A stretch of DNA of 64,000 bases from Arachis hypogaea (Eukaryota > Streptophyta > Magnoliopsida > Fabales > Fabaceae), in assembly GCF_003086295.3 (NCBI RefSeq), contig NC_092053.1, positions 118,192,445-118,256,444 on the forward strand, written 5' to 3'. Positions 36,118 to 47,521 of this stretch are shown in pieces. Positions within the stretch are counted from its first letter, which is position 1; each line of letters opens with the position of its first letter. The position numbers were made by a program, and so were the translations under genes. The notes under the pieces were generated by a model that worked only from the letters and a program-made list of their open reading frames with translations, was not told where the DNA came from and searched no databases.

Positions 36118-39100
36118 TGTAAGAACCGGGGTTTTCCACGCAAAACCGTTTTAATAAAAATAATAATTTTAAGTGCCCGAGATAGATTCAAAATTTAGAA
36201 GTTTTAATTTGAAAATATAAATATGAAATTTGATTTTAATAAATTTTTCTGAGTTGGAAAATGTATCTTTTTCGAAAAGTTTTTGTAAAAATACGTACTG
36301 GCGCTTAAGCTGGCAGTACCGGCCCTAGTCTGTCCAGTACTGCGTATTTTAGAAAATAATATTTTGAAGATTGGTTTATTGTTTTGAAATGGGTAAAAAT
36401 AATTTAGAATTAAAAATCGGACACTAATCTTAAAGGTTTTGGCCCAAAGTGGACCAAACGGACCTAAAACGCTAACGGGTTGGACCGGGCCCAAACCGGG
36501 TCAAGGTCCAACATATATAAGCTCATTAAATGAGCTTTGAGCTCATTTTCCAGCCCTAGGAGAGAGAGGGTCGCGGATTTTAGAGAGGAGAGGAGAGGAG
36601 AAGAAGGATGACACTATTCATCTTCCACTTCCGGGAGCCATAACTTTTGATCCGGAGCTCCGATTGTCGAGCCATTTGCGGCCACGCGAAGCTCTCGACG
36701 AGCTCTTCATTTCTATCTAAATCTGGTAAGGGATCGCATCTACTCCCCAGTTTCGTGCCCTAGATTTTTGCGCCTTTTTGGGTTAGTTTTTGAGCAAGTT
36801 TTGTGGTTTTGCTTGTTTAGGTGATCTCCAGTAGCGGGTAATCATTGGATTTTACCCCTAATCTCATTGGATAAGGTAAGGAACTTCCTTATCCTTGTGG
36901 TTTGGTATAGTATAAGCTTTAGTTGTTGATGTATGGTTATGTTATATGTATGAAGCTTGTTTTTGGAGTTGGTGGTGGCTTTGATGGTTTGAAGTTTAGT
37001 GGAAGCTTGATTGGAATCAAGTTTGGTGTTTGAGCATATTGGGAATCGGCCAAGGTATGATTTCGATTTTCTTTATGTAATATGTAATGTTTATGGACAC
37101 TTAGGCTAGTGGCCCATAGGATATGATTGAATTGGATATGTGGTTGTTTGCGGTATATGTATGATGATGGTGATTGTTGAGGATTATTGGTGCTAATGAT
37201 GTATTATGATGTTGGTTAATGTTAGTTATTGTTTGGTGATAATTGTTGGCATGGATGAGGATTGGTAGTGGTTGTTGATGTTGGATGGTTGATGATGCTT
37301 AACGAATTGATTTTGTAAATGTTGTTAAATAATAATGTTGAGGTATGATGTATATTAAATTTGAATGAATGTAAATTGTTGATGAGGATTGATAGTAAAA
37401 GAATGATGGTTGATGAATGTGGTTGGTGGAGGAATGATTATAGTGTTATATATTTGATATTGAGGTTGAGGATATTGAAGGGTGAATGAAAAATTTGGTA
37501 TGAATGGTAGATTGTGACACAAAGGATGAGGTATGAGGTAAATTGGAGTTGGTATGGTTTTGGTTTGATTTTTGGTTGAAATATTTTGAAAGTTGAGGTT
37601 TGGTAAAATTCTACATAATCTATTTTCTGGCAGCAGCTTCGGACGCTCTTTGAGGATGATCTAACCATCACAATTGCATGGGATTAATTTTTCTCAAATC
37701 TTTATTATGTGTAGAAAAATCCTGAAAAATTTGGTTAAAGTTTAACGGTTGGATTAGGAGATATAAATTTTTGAAGTTTATTACTTTAAAACTGATTTTC
37801 TGCTGCTATATAATCAAACCAGCAACTTTCCAAGCCTATATCTCCCAATCCTGATCATAATTTTGAGTGGGACCAAAAGGACATTGAGACTTGGACTGTT
37901 TTCTTGTTTTTGTCAAAATTTTAGACTATTATAAATTTTGTAGAAGGAGTTGTGCTCGTTTTAAAAATAGAGCTCTTAGCTATTTTGACATCAAAACTAG
38001 TTTTTGAAAGTAAACTTGTAATCAGTATAACTCTCTCCAGAAAAACGATTTTTCTATGAGACTTTGACTGAATTAAATCTCTATGAGTCTAGTTTATTTC
38101 TAGAAAATTTCAGATACATCAAATGAAAATTTGATTTTTGGTGGATTTTCTAAGAACAGGGTAGCTTGCTGTCTTGGTGCAGAGATTTCAAACTTAAAAT
38201 AAGTTTTTGCAAGAGAAATGGTTTTCCTTTTTATTTTATTCAACTAAACTATTTCAACTAGATTCGAATCTATAGGATACTTCCGTTTTGAGTCTAGAGA
38301 CGGAGAATTAGGCTTGTAAACTTCTGTGACACCTATTTAAGACTTTTGGCTCGTTTTTAGATATCAAAACGTAGAGAAGGTCCTAGGTGATTTTAACTTG
38401 GTAATTTGATGTCATTCTGAAAAGTTAGCAAACAGAGGTTTAGGTTTCTGGTGTGTTGAGGATGAGTTTGGTTGAGAGAGAAGGAAGAGTAGTGAACTGG
38501 GTGATGGTCGACAATGAATTGAGAAACTGATGAACTGATGAGTTCGGAATGGAAATTAAGAATTGATGATGGATGTGATGAGTTGAGGACTCAAAAAGGA
38601 ATGGATGATCCTGATGGATGTTGAGAGTGTGCCATGCACTATATCCTTGGAATGTTGAGAGTTGATAATTGGAAGTGAATTGAGATGAGAAATGATGATG
38701 ATTTGAGATTGATGGAGTTGTGGATGTGGATAGTGAGCCAGGCACTATATCCTTAGAATGATAGTGAGCCAGACACTATATCCTTGGAATGATTTGTGAT
38801 GGATTATATGTTGTTGTTGTTTTCCTTCTCTGCTGCAAGAGTGTGCCAGACACTATATCCTCAGAATGATAGTGTGCCAGGCACTATATCCTCGGAACAA
38901 AAGCGTGCCAGGCGCTATATCCTTGGAAGTAGCAAAAAGGCGACATCCGAAAGGATGTGTCAGGTTGGCATTCATGGACCGACAAGTGATATCACGAGCC
39001 AATAGGATAGACATTCATCATATGCATCTCTTATGTGCTTGTTTGCTTTGATTACTTGAGTTTGCCTAATTGTATAACATGCCTACTTGCTTCTTGAATT

Positions 39101-39947
39101 ACTTGTTGTATATGATTACTACCTGTGTATTACTTGCTTGCATTAATTGTGTTTGTCTGGTGCTGAGGAGGTTAGGTAGGCAATGGCGATGGAATCGCAC
39201 GGAGGTTAGGGTGGTGAAGGCTGTGGGATACAGCGGTGTGATTAGTATTAGTTAGAATTTCCTAAGTTTAGATAACCCGATTTATGGTTTAAGTTCCTGA
39301 TTTATTTATTTTATTCTAAGCTTGAATATCCGTATGCGGTGTGAAGTTCTAGGATTGCCTTCGACGTCCCGGGGCCTTACATCTTACATCATTGGGCACT
39401 ATTACCATACTGAGAACCTTCGGTTCTCATTCCATACTTTGTTGTTGTTTTTCAAATGCAGGTCGTAATCTACTTCGGTGAGATTGCAGATATGGTGACA
39501 GAGCGGAGTATGGTTCGTTCCTTGTTTATTTTTGTTTTACTTTCGTCATAGTATTCTCTCACCTTTTGTATATTTATCTTTTTGGCCTTAGAGACTTATT
39601 TAAGAGATAGGTTGTATAAGTTGTTTTAATTCCAAAACTCTGTATCTTTCTAGTTGTAACTAGTCGGCTCAAACTTCGTAAGCTGCGGCTAGTTCTCTAT
39701 GAATATTATATTATTATATTTATATATGTTTTATTCTCTTATACCTATACCTTGTATCCTATGTGTTAGCTTTGTGTGAACATTTCACGCTTTTTTAATT
39801 CTGTCTTTGAGCTTAATCCTTCATCAGGATTCTAGAATATATTATTTTCTTCTATATAAATATGTATAAGCCTTAGATCTGTCGTAACCTTTGATTAACC
39901 TTTGCTTTACGGCTAGAGGTAAAGCTTAGGGTAATTGGGGTATTACA
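36118..39947 (+). repeat. 5' LTR of element C
   Basis: TGTAAGAACCGGGG to GGGGTATTACA, 3830 bp. Related over its length to the solo LTR at 47522-50848 and, at the start, to the truncated 3' LTR at 40896. Confidence 0.85.
38735..38935. repeat. Minisatellite inside the element C LTR
   Basis: About five to six copies of a ~30-bp unit around GTGCCAGGCACTATATCCT, with G/A and T/A variants. Each unit holds a short palindrome, GCCAGGC. A related but non-repeated region is in the solo LTR near 49750-49800. Confidence 0.75.
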
Positions 39948-39952
39948 TTTAG

Positions 39953-39964
39953 TGGTATCAGAGT
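39953..39964 (+). other. Primer-binding site, element C
   Basis: TGGTATCAGAGT, one base from the canonical initiator-Met site, five bases after the LTR end at 39947. Confidence 0.8.
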
Positions 39965-40120
39965 GGTTTGTCCTCGTGAGCCTGAGGGATAGACCGATTG
40001 TGCTTCGTTGCACACTCTGGTCATTTTTCTTTCATGCTATTTAGGTTATCTACTTGATATTTCATAGCATACTTGTTTGTGAATGCCTTTGGGGATAATT
40101 GAAGCACTGAGCTTGAGATA

Positions 40121-40333
40121 TTGAGACTGATCACCTTGATATCAATTGTTGGTGTGGAAAAGAAACCCAAATGGAAACTCACGAACGGGGTCAATCACGT
40201 TGACGAAGAGGTAGTGAGGATGACCAACCTAGTCTATGCGTTACGAGCTCCACAACTTTCGGAAAATCGATTCGTGGAGTTTGCGGCATGTCGTGTGATG
40301 GGTGCGGTTCAGAATTTGTGGCGACGAAAGTAA
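40121..40333 (+). pseudogene. Gag scrap in element C
   Basis: The last third of this 70-residue frame reads ALRAPQLSENRFVEFAACRVMG, then VQNLWRR. This matches the position and pattern of the gag block [19 protein letters not shown] in the intact element. The first part is leader sequence shared with 25190-25240, so the gag N-terminus is deleted. It cannot encode a capsid. Confidence 0.55.
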
Positions 40334-40883
40334 CGACTGATGCTTTTGCGGTTTTTAACTATGATTTTCAGTTTCTAACTGGTATGGTCTTGAATCATGT
40401 TGAAAAAGTTTTAAAGTTTACAATGATTTTAAAAAATTGGTTTGAAACTTTTAGTTTAAATGATTTGGTTTTGCAATAACGTCGAAAATTCTTGGTTTGA
40501 AGGATATTGTTTAAAAAGAAAAAGAAAAGTGAGTTCTATGATTTTATCAATTTGTGAACTTGGTTTCTAATTTATCTTGTCAAAAGGAATCCAAAATTGA
40601 AAAGTTTGTTAAAAGAAAATGTGATTTCAAGTATTTGACTTATGAAGAAATGATTTTTGCCTCCTTTGAAAGAGCGTTAACAATGAATTCGTTTAGATTG
40701 AACTTGTTTTAAAGGTTTTGAAGGATATTATAAAATTGGTATTTGGTTTAAAGAAAAAATTTTGGATTCTTAATGACGATAATCAGAGTGACGCAGTGGA
40801 AGGTGAAAGGGAACATCGGCACGATAGGACGATTTGATGGCGATATATCGAGTGATTCGATTTTCGAGAGCGAAAATCTTTCT
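40334..40883. other. Non-coding remainder of the element C interior
   Basis: AT-rich with no gag or pol motif. Leads into the polypurine tract. Confidence 0.5.
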
Positions 40884-40895
40884 AAGGAGGGGGGA
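40884..40895 (+). other. Polypurine tract, element C
   Basis: AAGGAGGGGGGA directly before the TGTAAGAACC start of the 3' LTR. Confidence 0.85.
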
Positions 40896-41052
40896 TGTAA
40901 GAACCGGGATTTTTCACGCAAAACCATTTTAATAAAAATAATAATTTTAAGTGCCCGAGATAGATTCAAAATTTAGAAGTTTTAATTTGAAAATATAAAT
41001 ATGAAATTTGATTTCAATGAATTTTTCTGAGTTGAAAAATGTATCTTTTTCT
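40896..41052 (+). repeat. Truncated 3' LTR of element C
   Basis: The first 157 bp of the LTR, nearly the same as 36118-36275. Then unrelated sequence. Confidence 0.85.
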
Positions 41053-42015
41053 GAGTTGTCAAGATCGTTGGAAACTTTTCTACCTAGGTTGCCGTCTACT
41101 CCTTCATTTGAATGGGTAAAACTTATCTCTATTAGCTTTACTGTCCCACTTGAGTATGGTATTCTTAAAACTGATGGCCAACTTAGGAGGCTTTGTGGAA
41201 TGAAGCGTAAGAGAAGGATGCTTAGTGGTTGGAGTTGCAAATCAAGACTCATCAAGGTTGATATTTCAGGAGCTAGATGCAAAGGTTGGACTAGTGATCA
41301 ATTGGTTGGATCTAAGAGAAGAGTTTGGTACTTCATTGAGAATTCGGCTTGCTTACCACCCGGATGGGATTTTGATGAACAAGTTAAAGACGGGTGTAGA
41401 AACAAGATTTGGGATCCGGCATATAAGAGGATAAACTTTGGGAGCTCAAACCTTGTGAAGAACTTCATCAAGGCTTGGTGAATTCACTTGGAAATGTTGG
41501 AGCTTATTGGAAGTCCAAGCATTGGTGAAAGTTTCAAGATGAGTTCAAGCACAAGCCACCATGACAAGGAGCTCACCAAATATCCAACTTAAGGACTTTA
41601 ACTAAAAGTGCTTGGTGGGAGACACCCTACCATGGTAAATTCTTCCTATTTTCTCTTTTATTTATATTGGTAATAAATTGAATTTTTATTTTTATTTAGG
41701 ATTATTTAGTTTAAGCTGTGGTTTCACTTATTTAATAATGTTTGGTATTACTTTGATAGCTTGTTAGTTTCTTATTTAAAAAAAAGGGGGCTATCACGCG
41801 TGCGCGTGACTGATGCGTACGCGTCAATGCCCAAATTTGGTTTACCCAAACCGTGCTGGAACGACACGACAACGTGGCCTGGACAGAGAGTCATGCCAGA
41901 ACCGTGCTGGTGGGGTGCTAGGCGCATAGACAACCCCACGCGTATGCGTCACACATCAATTTTCACCAACCCACGCGTAAGCGTGAGCTACGCGCACGCA
42001 TCTCTTGGTTAATGC
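41053..42015 (+). mobile_element. Athila-like 3' internal region with an ORF remnant
   Basis: A frame running to 41481 encodes a Lys/Arg/Trp-rich segment (RKRRMLSGWSCKSR, WDPAYKRINFGSSNLVKNF). It opens inside the truncated LTR of element C, so its start is chimeric. It is followed by AAGTGCTTGGTGGGAGAC, a phrase I associate with the non-coding part after the ORFs of legume Athila-like elements, and by another CGCGTACGCG-type patch (41795-42000). The protein function is unknown to me. The piece ends where copia RT resumes near 42015-42060. It is probably the other end of the element whose LTR is at 34870-36117. Confidence 0.4.
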
Positions 42016-42429
42016 TGCCACCCACTACTGATTCCAGTAACAATTCACACAACACTCGCAGTAGCAGCAACCCAGGATTGAAAACTCCACCACATGGATG
42101 TCCACAATGCATTTTTACATGGAGAACTTGATGATGATATTTATATGAAGCTTCCCTCTGATTTTCAAGAGTCTCAACAAGAACTGGTCTATAAACTTCA
42201 AAAATCCCTCTACGGACTGTGGCAGGCTCCATGTTGTTGGTTTGCAAAATTCTCATCTTTCCTTCGATATGGTTTTCATCAATCTCCGAAGGACCATTCC
42301 TTGTTCAACCTTCGCCACAATAGCGTGCAATTAGTTGTCTTGGTGTATGTTGATGACCTTGTAATTACAAGAAATAATGGTGCTGCAATTTAACGTTTCA
42401 AAGAGTATTTGCACAAATATTTTCACATA

Positions 42430-42503
42430 AAAGATTTAGGCCGACTGAAGTACCTCTTGGGAGTTGAAAGATTTAGGCTGATTGAAGTACTTCTTGGGAG
42501 TTG
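42430..42503. repeat. 37-bp tandem duplication inside copia RT
   Basis: Two adjacent 37-bp copies beginning AAAGATTTAGG and ending GGGAGTTG, with three differences. 37 is not a multiple of three, so the duplication itself breaks the frame. Confidence 0.9.
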
Positions 42504-43100
42504 CGGTTGCCAGATCTCTAATTGGAATCTCCCTGTGCCAAAGAAAATATGCTTTGGACATAATCATTGAAACAGGACTTCTAGGTGCTAAGCCTGTAGC
42601 AACACCGTGTGAAGAGGATCACCGATTGGGGTCAGCTACATGTCCTTTTTTATCCGACCCTAGCACATATCGTCGGCTCTGTTGGAAGATTGATTTATTT
42701 GTGCTTTACATGGCTTGGTCTTACCTACAGTGTTCACGTGTTATCCCATTTCATGCAATATCACGCACCGAACATTGGCAAGCCACTTTGCGAGTTATGC
42801 GCTATCTAAAGGGGCACTAGAGGTAAGGAATTCTTCTCCCACGAGAAAATGATTTGCAACTTGGTAACTCACCAATTTCCTGGAAAACTCAGAAACAACA
42901 GACAGTGCATGCCTCCTCTGCTGAGACTGAATATCGTTCAATAGCTCAAACAAAAAAAGAATTGAAGTGGACTAAAGATATACTCTCCTCTCTATACGTA
43001 CCTCGTCATGTCCTCATTCGTCTCTATTGCGACAGTTAAGCGGCTCTTCACATTGTTAAAAATCCAATTTTTCATGAACGCACGAAGCACATTGAGGTAG

Positions 43101-43388
43101 TGTAACACCCTAACTTTCAGCACATCATGATCGTACCAAAGCAAGGCGTTACTGACCTGTTTTTCTTATTTACTATTTAATATTGAGCCTTTAGTTCGAT
43201 TTCGCATTTCAATTTTTAGGAAAAAGCCGAAAACTTTTGTTTCTCATTAATCAAAATCATTCATCAAAGAACACATAGGTAATAGTAATCACTTAATTAG
43301 TAATAATGATAAATAGTAAATAAGGAAAACAGGTCAGTAACGCCTTGCTTTGGTACGATCATGACGTGCTGAAAGTTAGGGTGTTACA
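43101..43388. mobile_element. 288-bp LTR-derived foldback element with 5-bp target duplication
   Basis: Both termini are the same LTR start, TGTAACACCCTAACTTTCAG, in opposite orientation, with terminal inverted repeats of about 79 bp and two visible mismatches. The left ~220 bp match the start of the element B LTR (21361 onward). The flanks are GGTAG and GTTAG, a 5-bp duplication with one mismatch. Removing the insert plus one copy restores the copia RNase H frame (HIEV/DYHL), which marks this as a true insertion. It codes for nothing. Confidence 0.85.
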
Positions 43389-43556
43389 GTTAGACTATCA
43401 TCTTGTTCGGATGAAATCGTCCATAAATGCCTACTTCCATCCTATGTTCCCACTCACACTCGACCTTTTTACTAAAGCTCTTGGCGCCAAAAAGTTTGAG
43501 GCAATCTTTGTCAAATTGGACATTGAAGACTTGCATGCTCCACCTTGAAGGGGTAT

Positions 43557-43830
43557 TAATGGATAGTTTAGATAGCATAGAAATATCACATCAATGATAT
43601 TTCTATATTTCTATAATTAATTATAGATACAGTACTCTCTTATATATTCGATCATTATTAGAATAGGATATTATGCATTCTAATGGAAAGATATTTGTCT
43701 TCAATTAGGATCGTAAATTATACATTTTAGTGTAAAAAAGATTTGATATAATTTTATATTAAAAGATATGTGTGTATGTGCTCATGACAAAAGAATAAAC
43801 TGGTTGAAATAACTTATTTTTTTTATAGTT
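43557..43830. other. Probable copia 3' LTR remnant or spacer
   Basis: Follows the copia C-terminus directly and is AT-rich with an internal ATATTTCTATATTTCTAT hairpin-like stretch, as in a small copia LTR. I could not find a second copy or TG...CA ends. Confidence 0.3.
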
Positions 43831-44334
43831 TCACAATCAGGATAAATGTGCAAAATCACAAAGATGATATTTGAACAAAGCCTTCTCAGACTACATTTTT
43901 GTGGAGTCCACTATGTGAAGTCCATTATTTTAAGACAACCAAATTCAAAGTGATCTTTCTACCCCACCTTGGTAAAATATAGAAATTACAATTAGTTTTT
44001 GGTCACAAATTCCAATTTTGAGAAACGAGAAAAGATGAGAAACGAGAAAAAATTGATAAGAAGTGCTATTTTTTCTGTCATCCATATCCTAATTATCATT
44101 CAATTAGTGATTTTTCATCTCCTTTACATTTCGAATCCAATATATCCATTAACAGAGTTTGGAGACAACTTGATGATTTTACCCTCATCACATATTTATT
44201 ACTTGTTTAAAATGTTGAAGAGATGGAAACATGGAAGACGCTTGAAGTTTTCCTTTACAAAAGTGCTTTTATCATTCATTTGTCTTCATTTTTTTCTCTC
44301 TTTTCGAGATTTCAGAATATAATTTTTCTTTGGG
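43831..44334 (-). pseudogene. Copia-like gag remnant, copy 2 (left piece, split by palindrome)
   Basis: Matches 28250-28790 in order (GGATAAATGTGCAAA, TTTGTGGAGTC, and the knuckle region). On the minus strand the knuckle reads KDHFEFGC with a stop before it and the first cysteines lost. It continues at 47279 after the palindrome. It is dead, more decayed than copy 1. Confidence 0.6.
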
Positions 44335-44628
44335 CAGTGCTACGGTGATAAAAGGAAAAATTTTCCTTTCATGCTGAAGCAACGTGGAGTACATGGTTGT
44401 TGAACGTGTGTAAAGTTGTTCCCCAAGAAACAACAAGTCTGACCGAAGCAGAGATAGCAGGATTTAACATGTAAAATTGATTAATAAGATAAGTACTACA
44501 TTATGTTAATTAATGTGGTTAAATGTTTGGGCCATTTTTATTTCAAGCCCAATAAAATTTTTTGAAGCTGGGTTATTCATTCAACAAGAATAGATTGGGA
44601 TGCTATATCCCTCTTTGGGCTTAGTCCC

Positions 44629-44652
44629 AATAATAATAATAATAATAATAAT
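44629..44652. repeat. (AAT)n microsatellite, left arm
   Basis: Eight AAT units, mirrored by an ATT run at about 46975-46999 in the right arm. Confidence 0.9.
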
Positions 44653-44854
44653 ATTATGTGAAAGAAGTGTTGGAGCCTTAGAGGAATTAGGTAACCCAGA
44701 CGCTGTAAAGAAGTGTGTCTTATGTTGTGCGTTATATTTTGGTTAATCAAATACATATCTTAAGGGATTTTTTTTATTTATAAAATAAAAAAAAGTATTA
44801 TTTTTTCCAACATACTTTAATTTTCCAAATACGATTTTTTTTTTGGCATTTAAG

Positions 44855-44965
44855 CAAGTTCGCCGAACCCCCGACAAACTCTATAAAAATTGGCAAGTTC
44901 GCCTAATCTGCGGCAAACTCTATAAATTTTATATAGTTCGCCTAATCCCGCGGCAAATTCTGTTT
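44855..44965. repeat. Short tandem repeat in the left arm (three units)
   Basis: Units of ~36 bp around AAGTTCGCCTAATC and CGGCAAACTCTATAAA. The right arm (46690-46765) has two units, which accounts for the length difference between the arms. Confidence 0.8.
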
Positions 44966-47278
44966 TAAGTTTTTTCAATTCCGCTTTTTAATCCATTATC
45001 ACCATCTCCAGATAATATATACATCTACAAATAGTATATAAGAATACACAAAAATACACGGACAACAAGCATGACTTCTTCAAAGATTTTTTTAATTATA
45101 AATTAAAAAAATAACTCATATTTAACAATGACAACTATTGTTATCGTCTCTAAAAATACGTAGATACTTTTTCATCATTCCTAGTTGGTTTAATAAACAT
45201 CTACTTACATTTTAATTGAAACAATTCTTTCTTTAAATCAAAGTTATCATTTTCTAATTTTTTAAATTCTTAAATCTTATCAATTTTCAAATTATCAAAA
45301 TTACACTGACTCTGAACAACATTCTAAATTCTATTTATAATTTTTCTGACCAAGTTTTTTTGTTACATATTTTTTTTCATTTTTTTGGAATTGGGTTATA
45401 TATTTTCCTTCCTAAGTTACCAATTACTAGCGACTACCATTGTATTTTTTTTCTACTTTTATAATTATCAATCTTTTTCACCAAAAGTTTTTTTCTCTAT
45501 TCAACTCACAAAAACTTTAACTCATAATTTTAACGACCGAAAAATCGAACCAAAAAGCCCATCCCACATCATAACAAAACTCATATGCTGGGCCTACACC
45601 AAAAACTCCAACATCATAATCATCATTATTAGAGATGAATAACTCTAACCAAATAAATCCCCTTCTCTAACACGGACTGCATATCCTCTAACTTTACACA
45701 GCCTATGTCTCCATTTCAGGAACAACGTTACACGTTTCGCAAATATAGCTCCCTCACGTCGTTTCAGCAGCTGAAGAAGAGTAACCTCTTCATCATGGTA
45801 GCATTGGCCTCATGCTATTGCTATGGCTAAAAAAGAAGGCCAATGCTACCATGATGAAGAGGTTATTCTTCTTCAGCTGCTGAAACGACGTGGAGGAGCT
45901 ATATTTGTGAAACGTGTAACGTTGTTCCTGAAATAGAGACATAGGCTATGTAGAATCAGAGGATATGCAGTCCGTGTTAGAGAAGGGGATTTATTTGGTT
46001 AGAGTTATTCATCCCTAATGATAATGATTATGATGTTGGGATTTTTGGTGTAGGCCCAGCATATGGGTTTTGTTATGATGTGGGATGGGCTTTTTGGTTC
46101 GGTTTTTCGGTCGTTAAAATTATGAGTTAAAATTTTCGTAAGTTGGATAGAGAAGAAAAATTTTGGTGAAAAAGATTGATAATTATAAAAGTAGAAAACA
46201 AAAATACAATGATAGTCGCTAGTAATTGGTAACTTAGGAAGGAAAACATATAACCCAATTCCAAAAAAAAAAAGAAAAAAAAATATGTAACAAAAAAAAC
46301 TTAGTCAGGGAAATTATAAATAGAATTTAGAATGTTGTTCAGAGTCAGTGTAATTTTGATAATTTGAAAATTGATAAGATTTAAGAATTTAAAAAATTAG
46401 AAAATGATAACTTTGATTTAAAGAAAGAATTGTTTCAATTAAAATGTAAGTAGATGTTTATTAAACCAACTAGGAATGATGAAAAAGTATCTACGTATTT
46501 TTAGAGATGATAACAATAGTTGCCATTGTTAAGTATGAGTTATTTTTTTTAATTTATAATTAAAAAATCCTTGAAGAAGTCATGCTTGTTGTCCGTGTAT
46601 TTTTGTGTATTCTTATATACTGTTTGTAGATGTATATATTATCTGGAGATGGTGATAATGGATTAAAAAGTGGAATTGAAAAAACTTAAAACGGAATTCA
46701 CCGCGGGATTAGGCGAACTTGCCAATTTTTATAGAGTTTTCCAGGGATTCGGTGAACTTGCTTAAATGCCAAAAAAAAAAAAATCGTATTTGGAGAATTA
46801 AAGTTTAGAAATCATGTTGGAAAAAATAATACTTTTTTTTTTATTTTATAAATAAAAAAAATCCCTTAAGATATGCATTTGATTAACCAAAATGTAACAC
46901 ACAACACAAGACACACTTCTTTACGGTGTCTGGGTTACCCTAGTTCCTCCAAGGCTCCAACATTTCTTTCACATATTATTATTATTATTATTATTATTGG
47001 GACTAAGCCTAGAGAGGGATACAGCATCACAATCTATTCTTGTTGAATGAATAACCCAATTTTAAAAAATTTTATTGGGCTTAAAATAAAAATGGCCCAA
47101 ACATTTAACCACATTAATTAACATAATGTAGTACTTATCTTATTAATCAGTTTTACATGTTAAAGCCTACTGTCTTTGCTTCGTCAGACTTATTGTTTCT
47201 TGGAAAATAACTTTACACACGTCCAATAACCATGTACTCCACGTTGCTTCAGCATGAAAGGACATCATCGTAGCACTG

Positions 47279-47375
47279 TTTGTCTCTAGTCTAATATGGT
47301 GTCTTTAATTGTCATTTTCTTTCTTTTTTTCATCTGATAAAGTGTCCTACAAGAACTAGAATCAACGTTACTCAA
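47279..47375 (-). pseudogene. Copia-like gag remnant, copy 2 (right piece)
   Basis: Corresponds to about 28783-28880 (GTGTCTTT, CCTACAAGAACTAG, ATTACTCAAAATTT-like words). Together with 43831-44334 it reconstitutes the layout of copy 1. Confidence 0.6.
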
Positions 47376-47521
47376 AATTTGAATACACCTTTTATAATAA
47401 AAATAATTTAGATACAAAATTAATTAGTAACAATCATATTTTTATACCAATGTCAAAAATGTTTGATGTATGAATAATATTTTTTAATATATTATGTTTG
47501 AATTTCAACCGTATTTGTATA

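Larger units (their letters stand above)
36118..41052 (+). mobile_element. Long-LTR Ty3/gypsy derivative with tiny interior (element C)
   Basis: A plus-strand element: 5' LTR 36118-39947, five-base spacer, primer site, a 948-bp interior with only a scrap of gag, a polypurine tract, and a 3' LTR that stops after 157 bp. It has no protease, RT or integrase, so it could only have moved with help, or was gutted after insertion. The 3' break reads through TTTTTCTGAGTTG, a word present twice within 30 bp at the junction, suggesting microhomology-mediated loss. It lies inside the Athila-like element. Confidence 0.8.
42030..43556 (+). pseudogene. Ty1/copia reverse transcriptase and RNase H, broken (right part of interrupted pol)
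   Basis: Blocks in order: MDVHNAFLHGELDDDIYM, LVYKLQKSLYGL, and LVYVDDLVIT with the RT catalytic YVDD near 42346; a tandem 37-bp duplication (42430-42503) that shifts the frame; KYFLGV, SLCQRKYALDI, CEEDHRLG; then RNase H with SSAETEYRSIA and CDS; HERTKHIEV; and the C-terminal DYHLVR, DLFTKAL and DLHAP. Stops and shifts interrupt it at several places, and a 288-bp foldback element sits between HIEV and DYHL. These proteins make and process cDNA in live elements; this copy is dead. It is the direct continuation, by domain order and strand, of the integrase part at 33810-34860. Confidence 0.9.
44335..47278. mobile_element. 2.94-kb near-perfect palindrome (two head-to-head ~1.45-kb elements)
   Basis: The left arm 44335-45809 and right arm 45838-47278 are inverted copies separated by a 28-base loop. 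The outer ends begin CAGTGCTACG. The inner ends, next to the loop, begin with the related CAATGCTACCATGATG, and both are followed by GCTGAAxCxACGTGGA. Each arm therefore looks like one element with its own inverted termini, joined head to head. The arms differ by substitutions and by a ~34-bp copy-number change in a small internal repeat. No transposase is encoded. I could not find a convincing target duplication. It interrupts the gag remnant between 44334 and 47279. Confidence 0.85.

Noticed and set aside
44335..47278. Assigning the palindrome to hAT or Mutator
   Set aside because: The CAGTG start suggested hAT, but neither an 8-bp nor a 9-bp duplication fits the flanks. At best three to four bases (TTTG-like) agree, so I left it unassigned.
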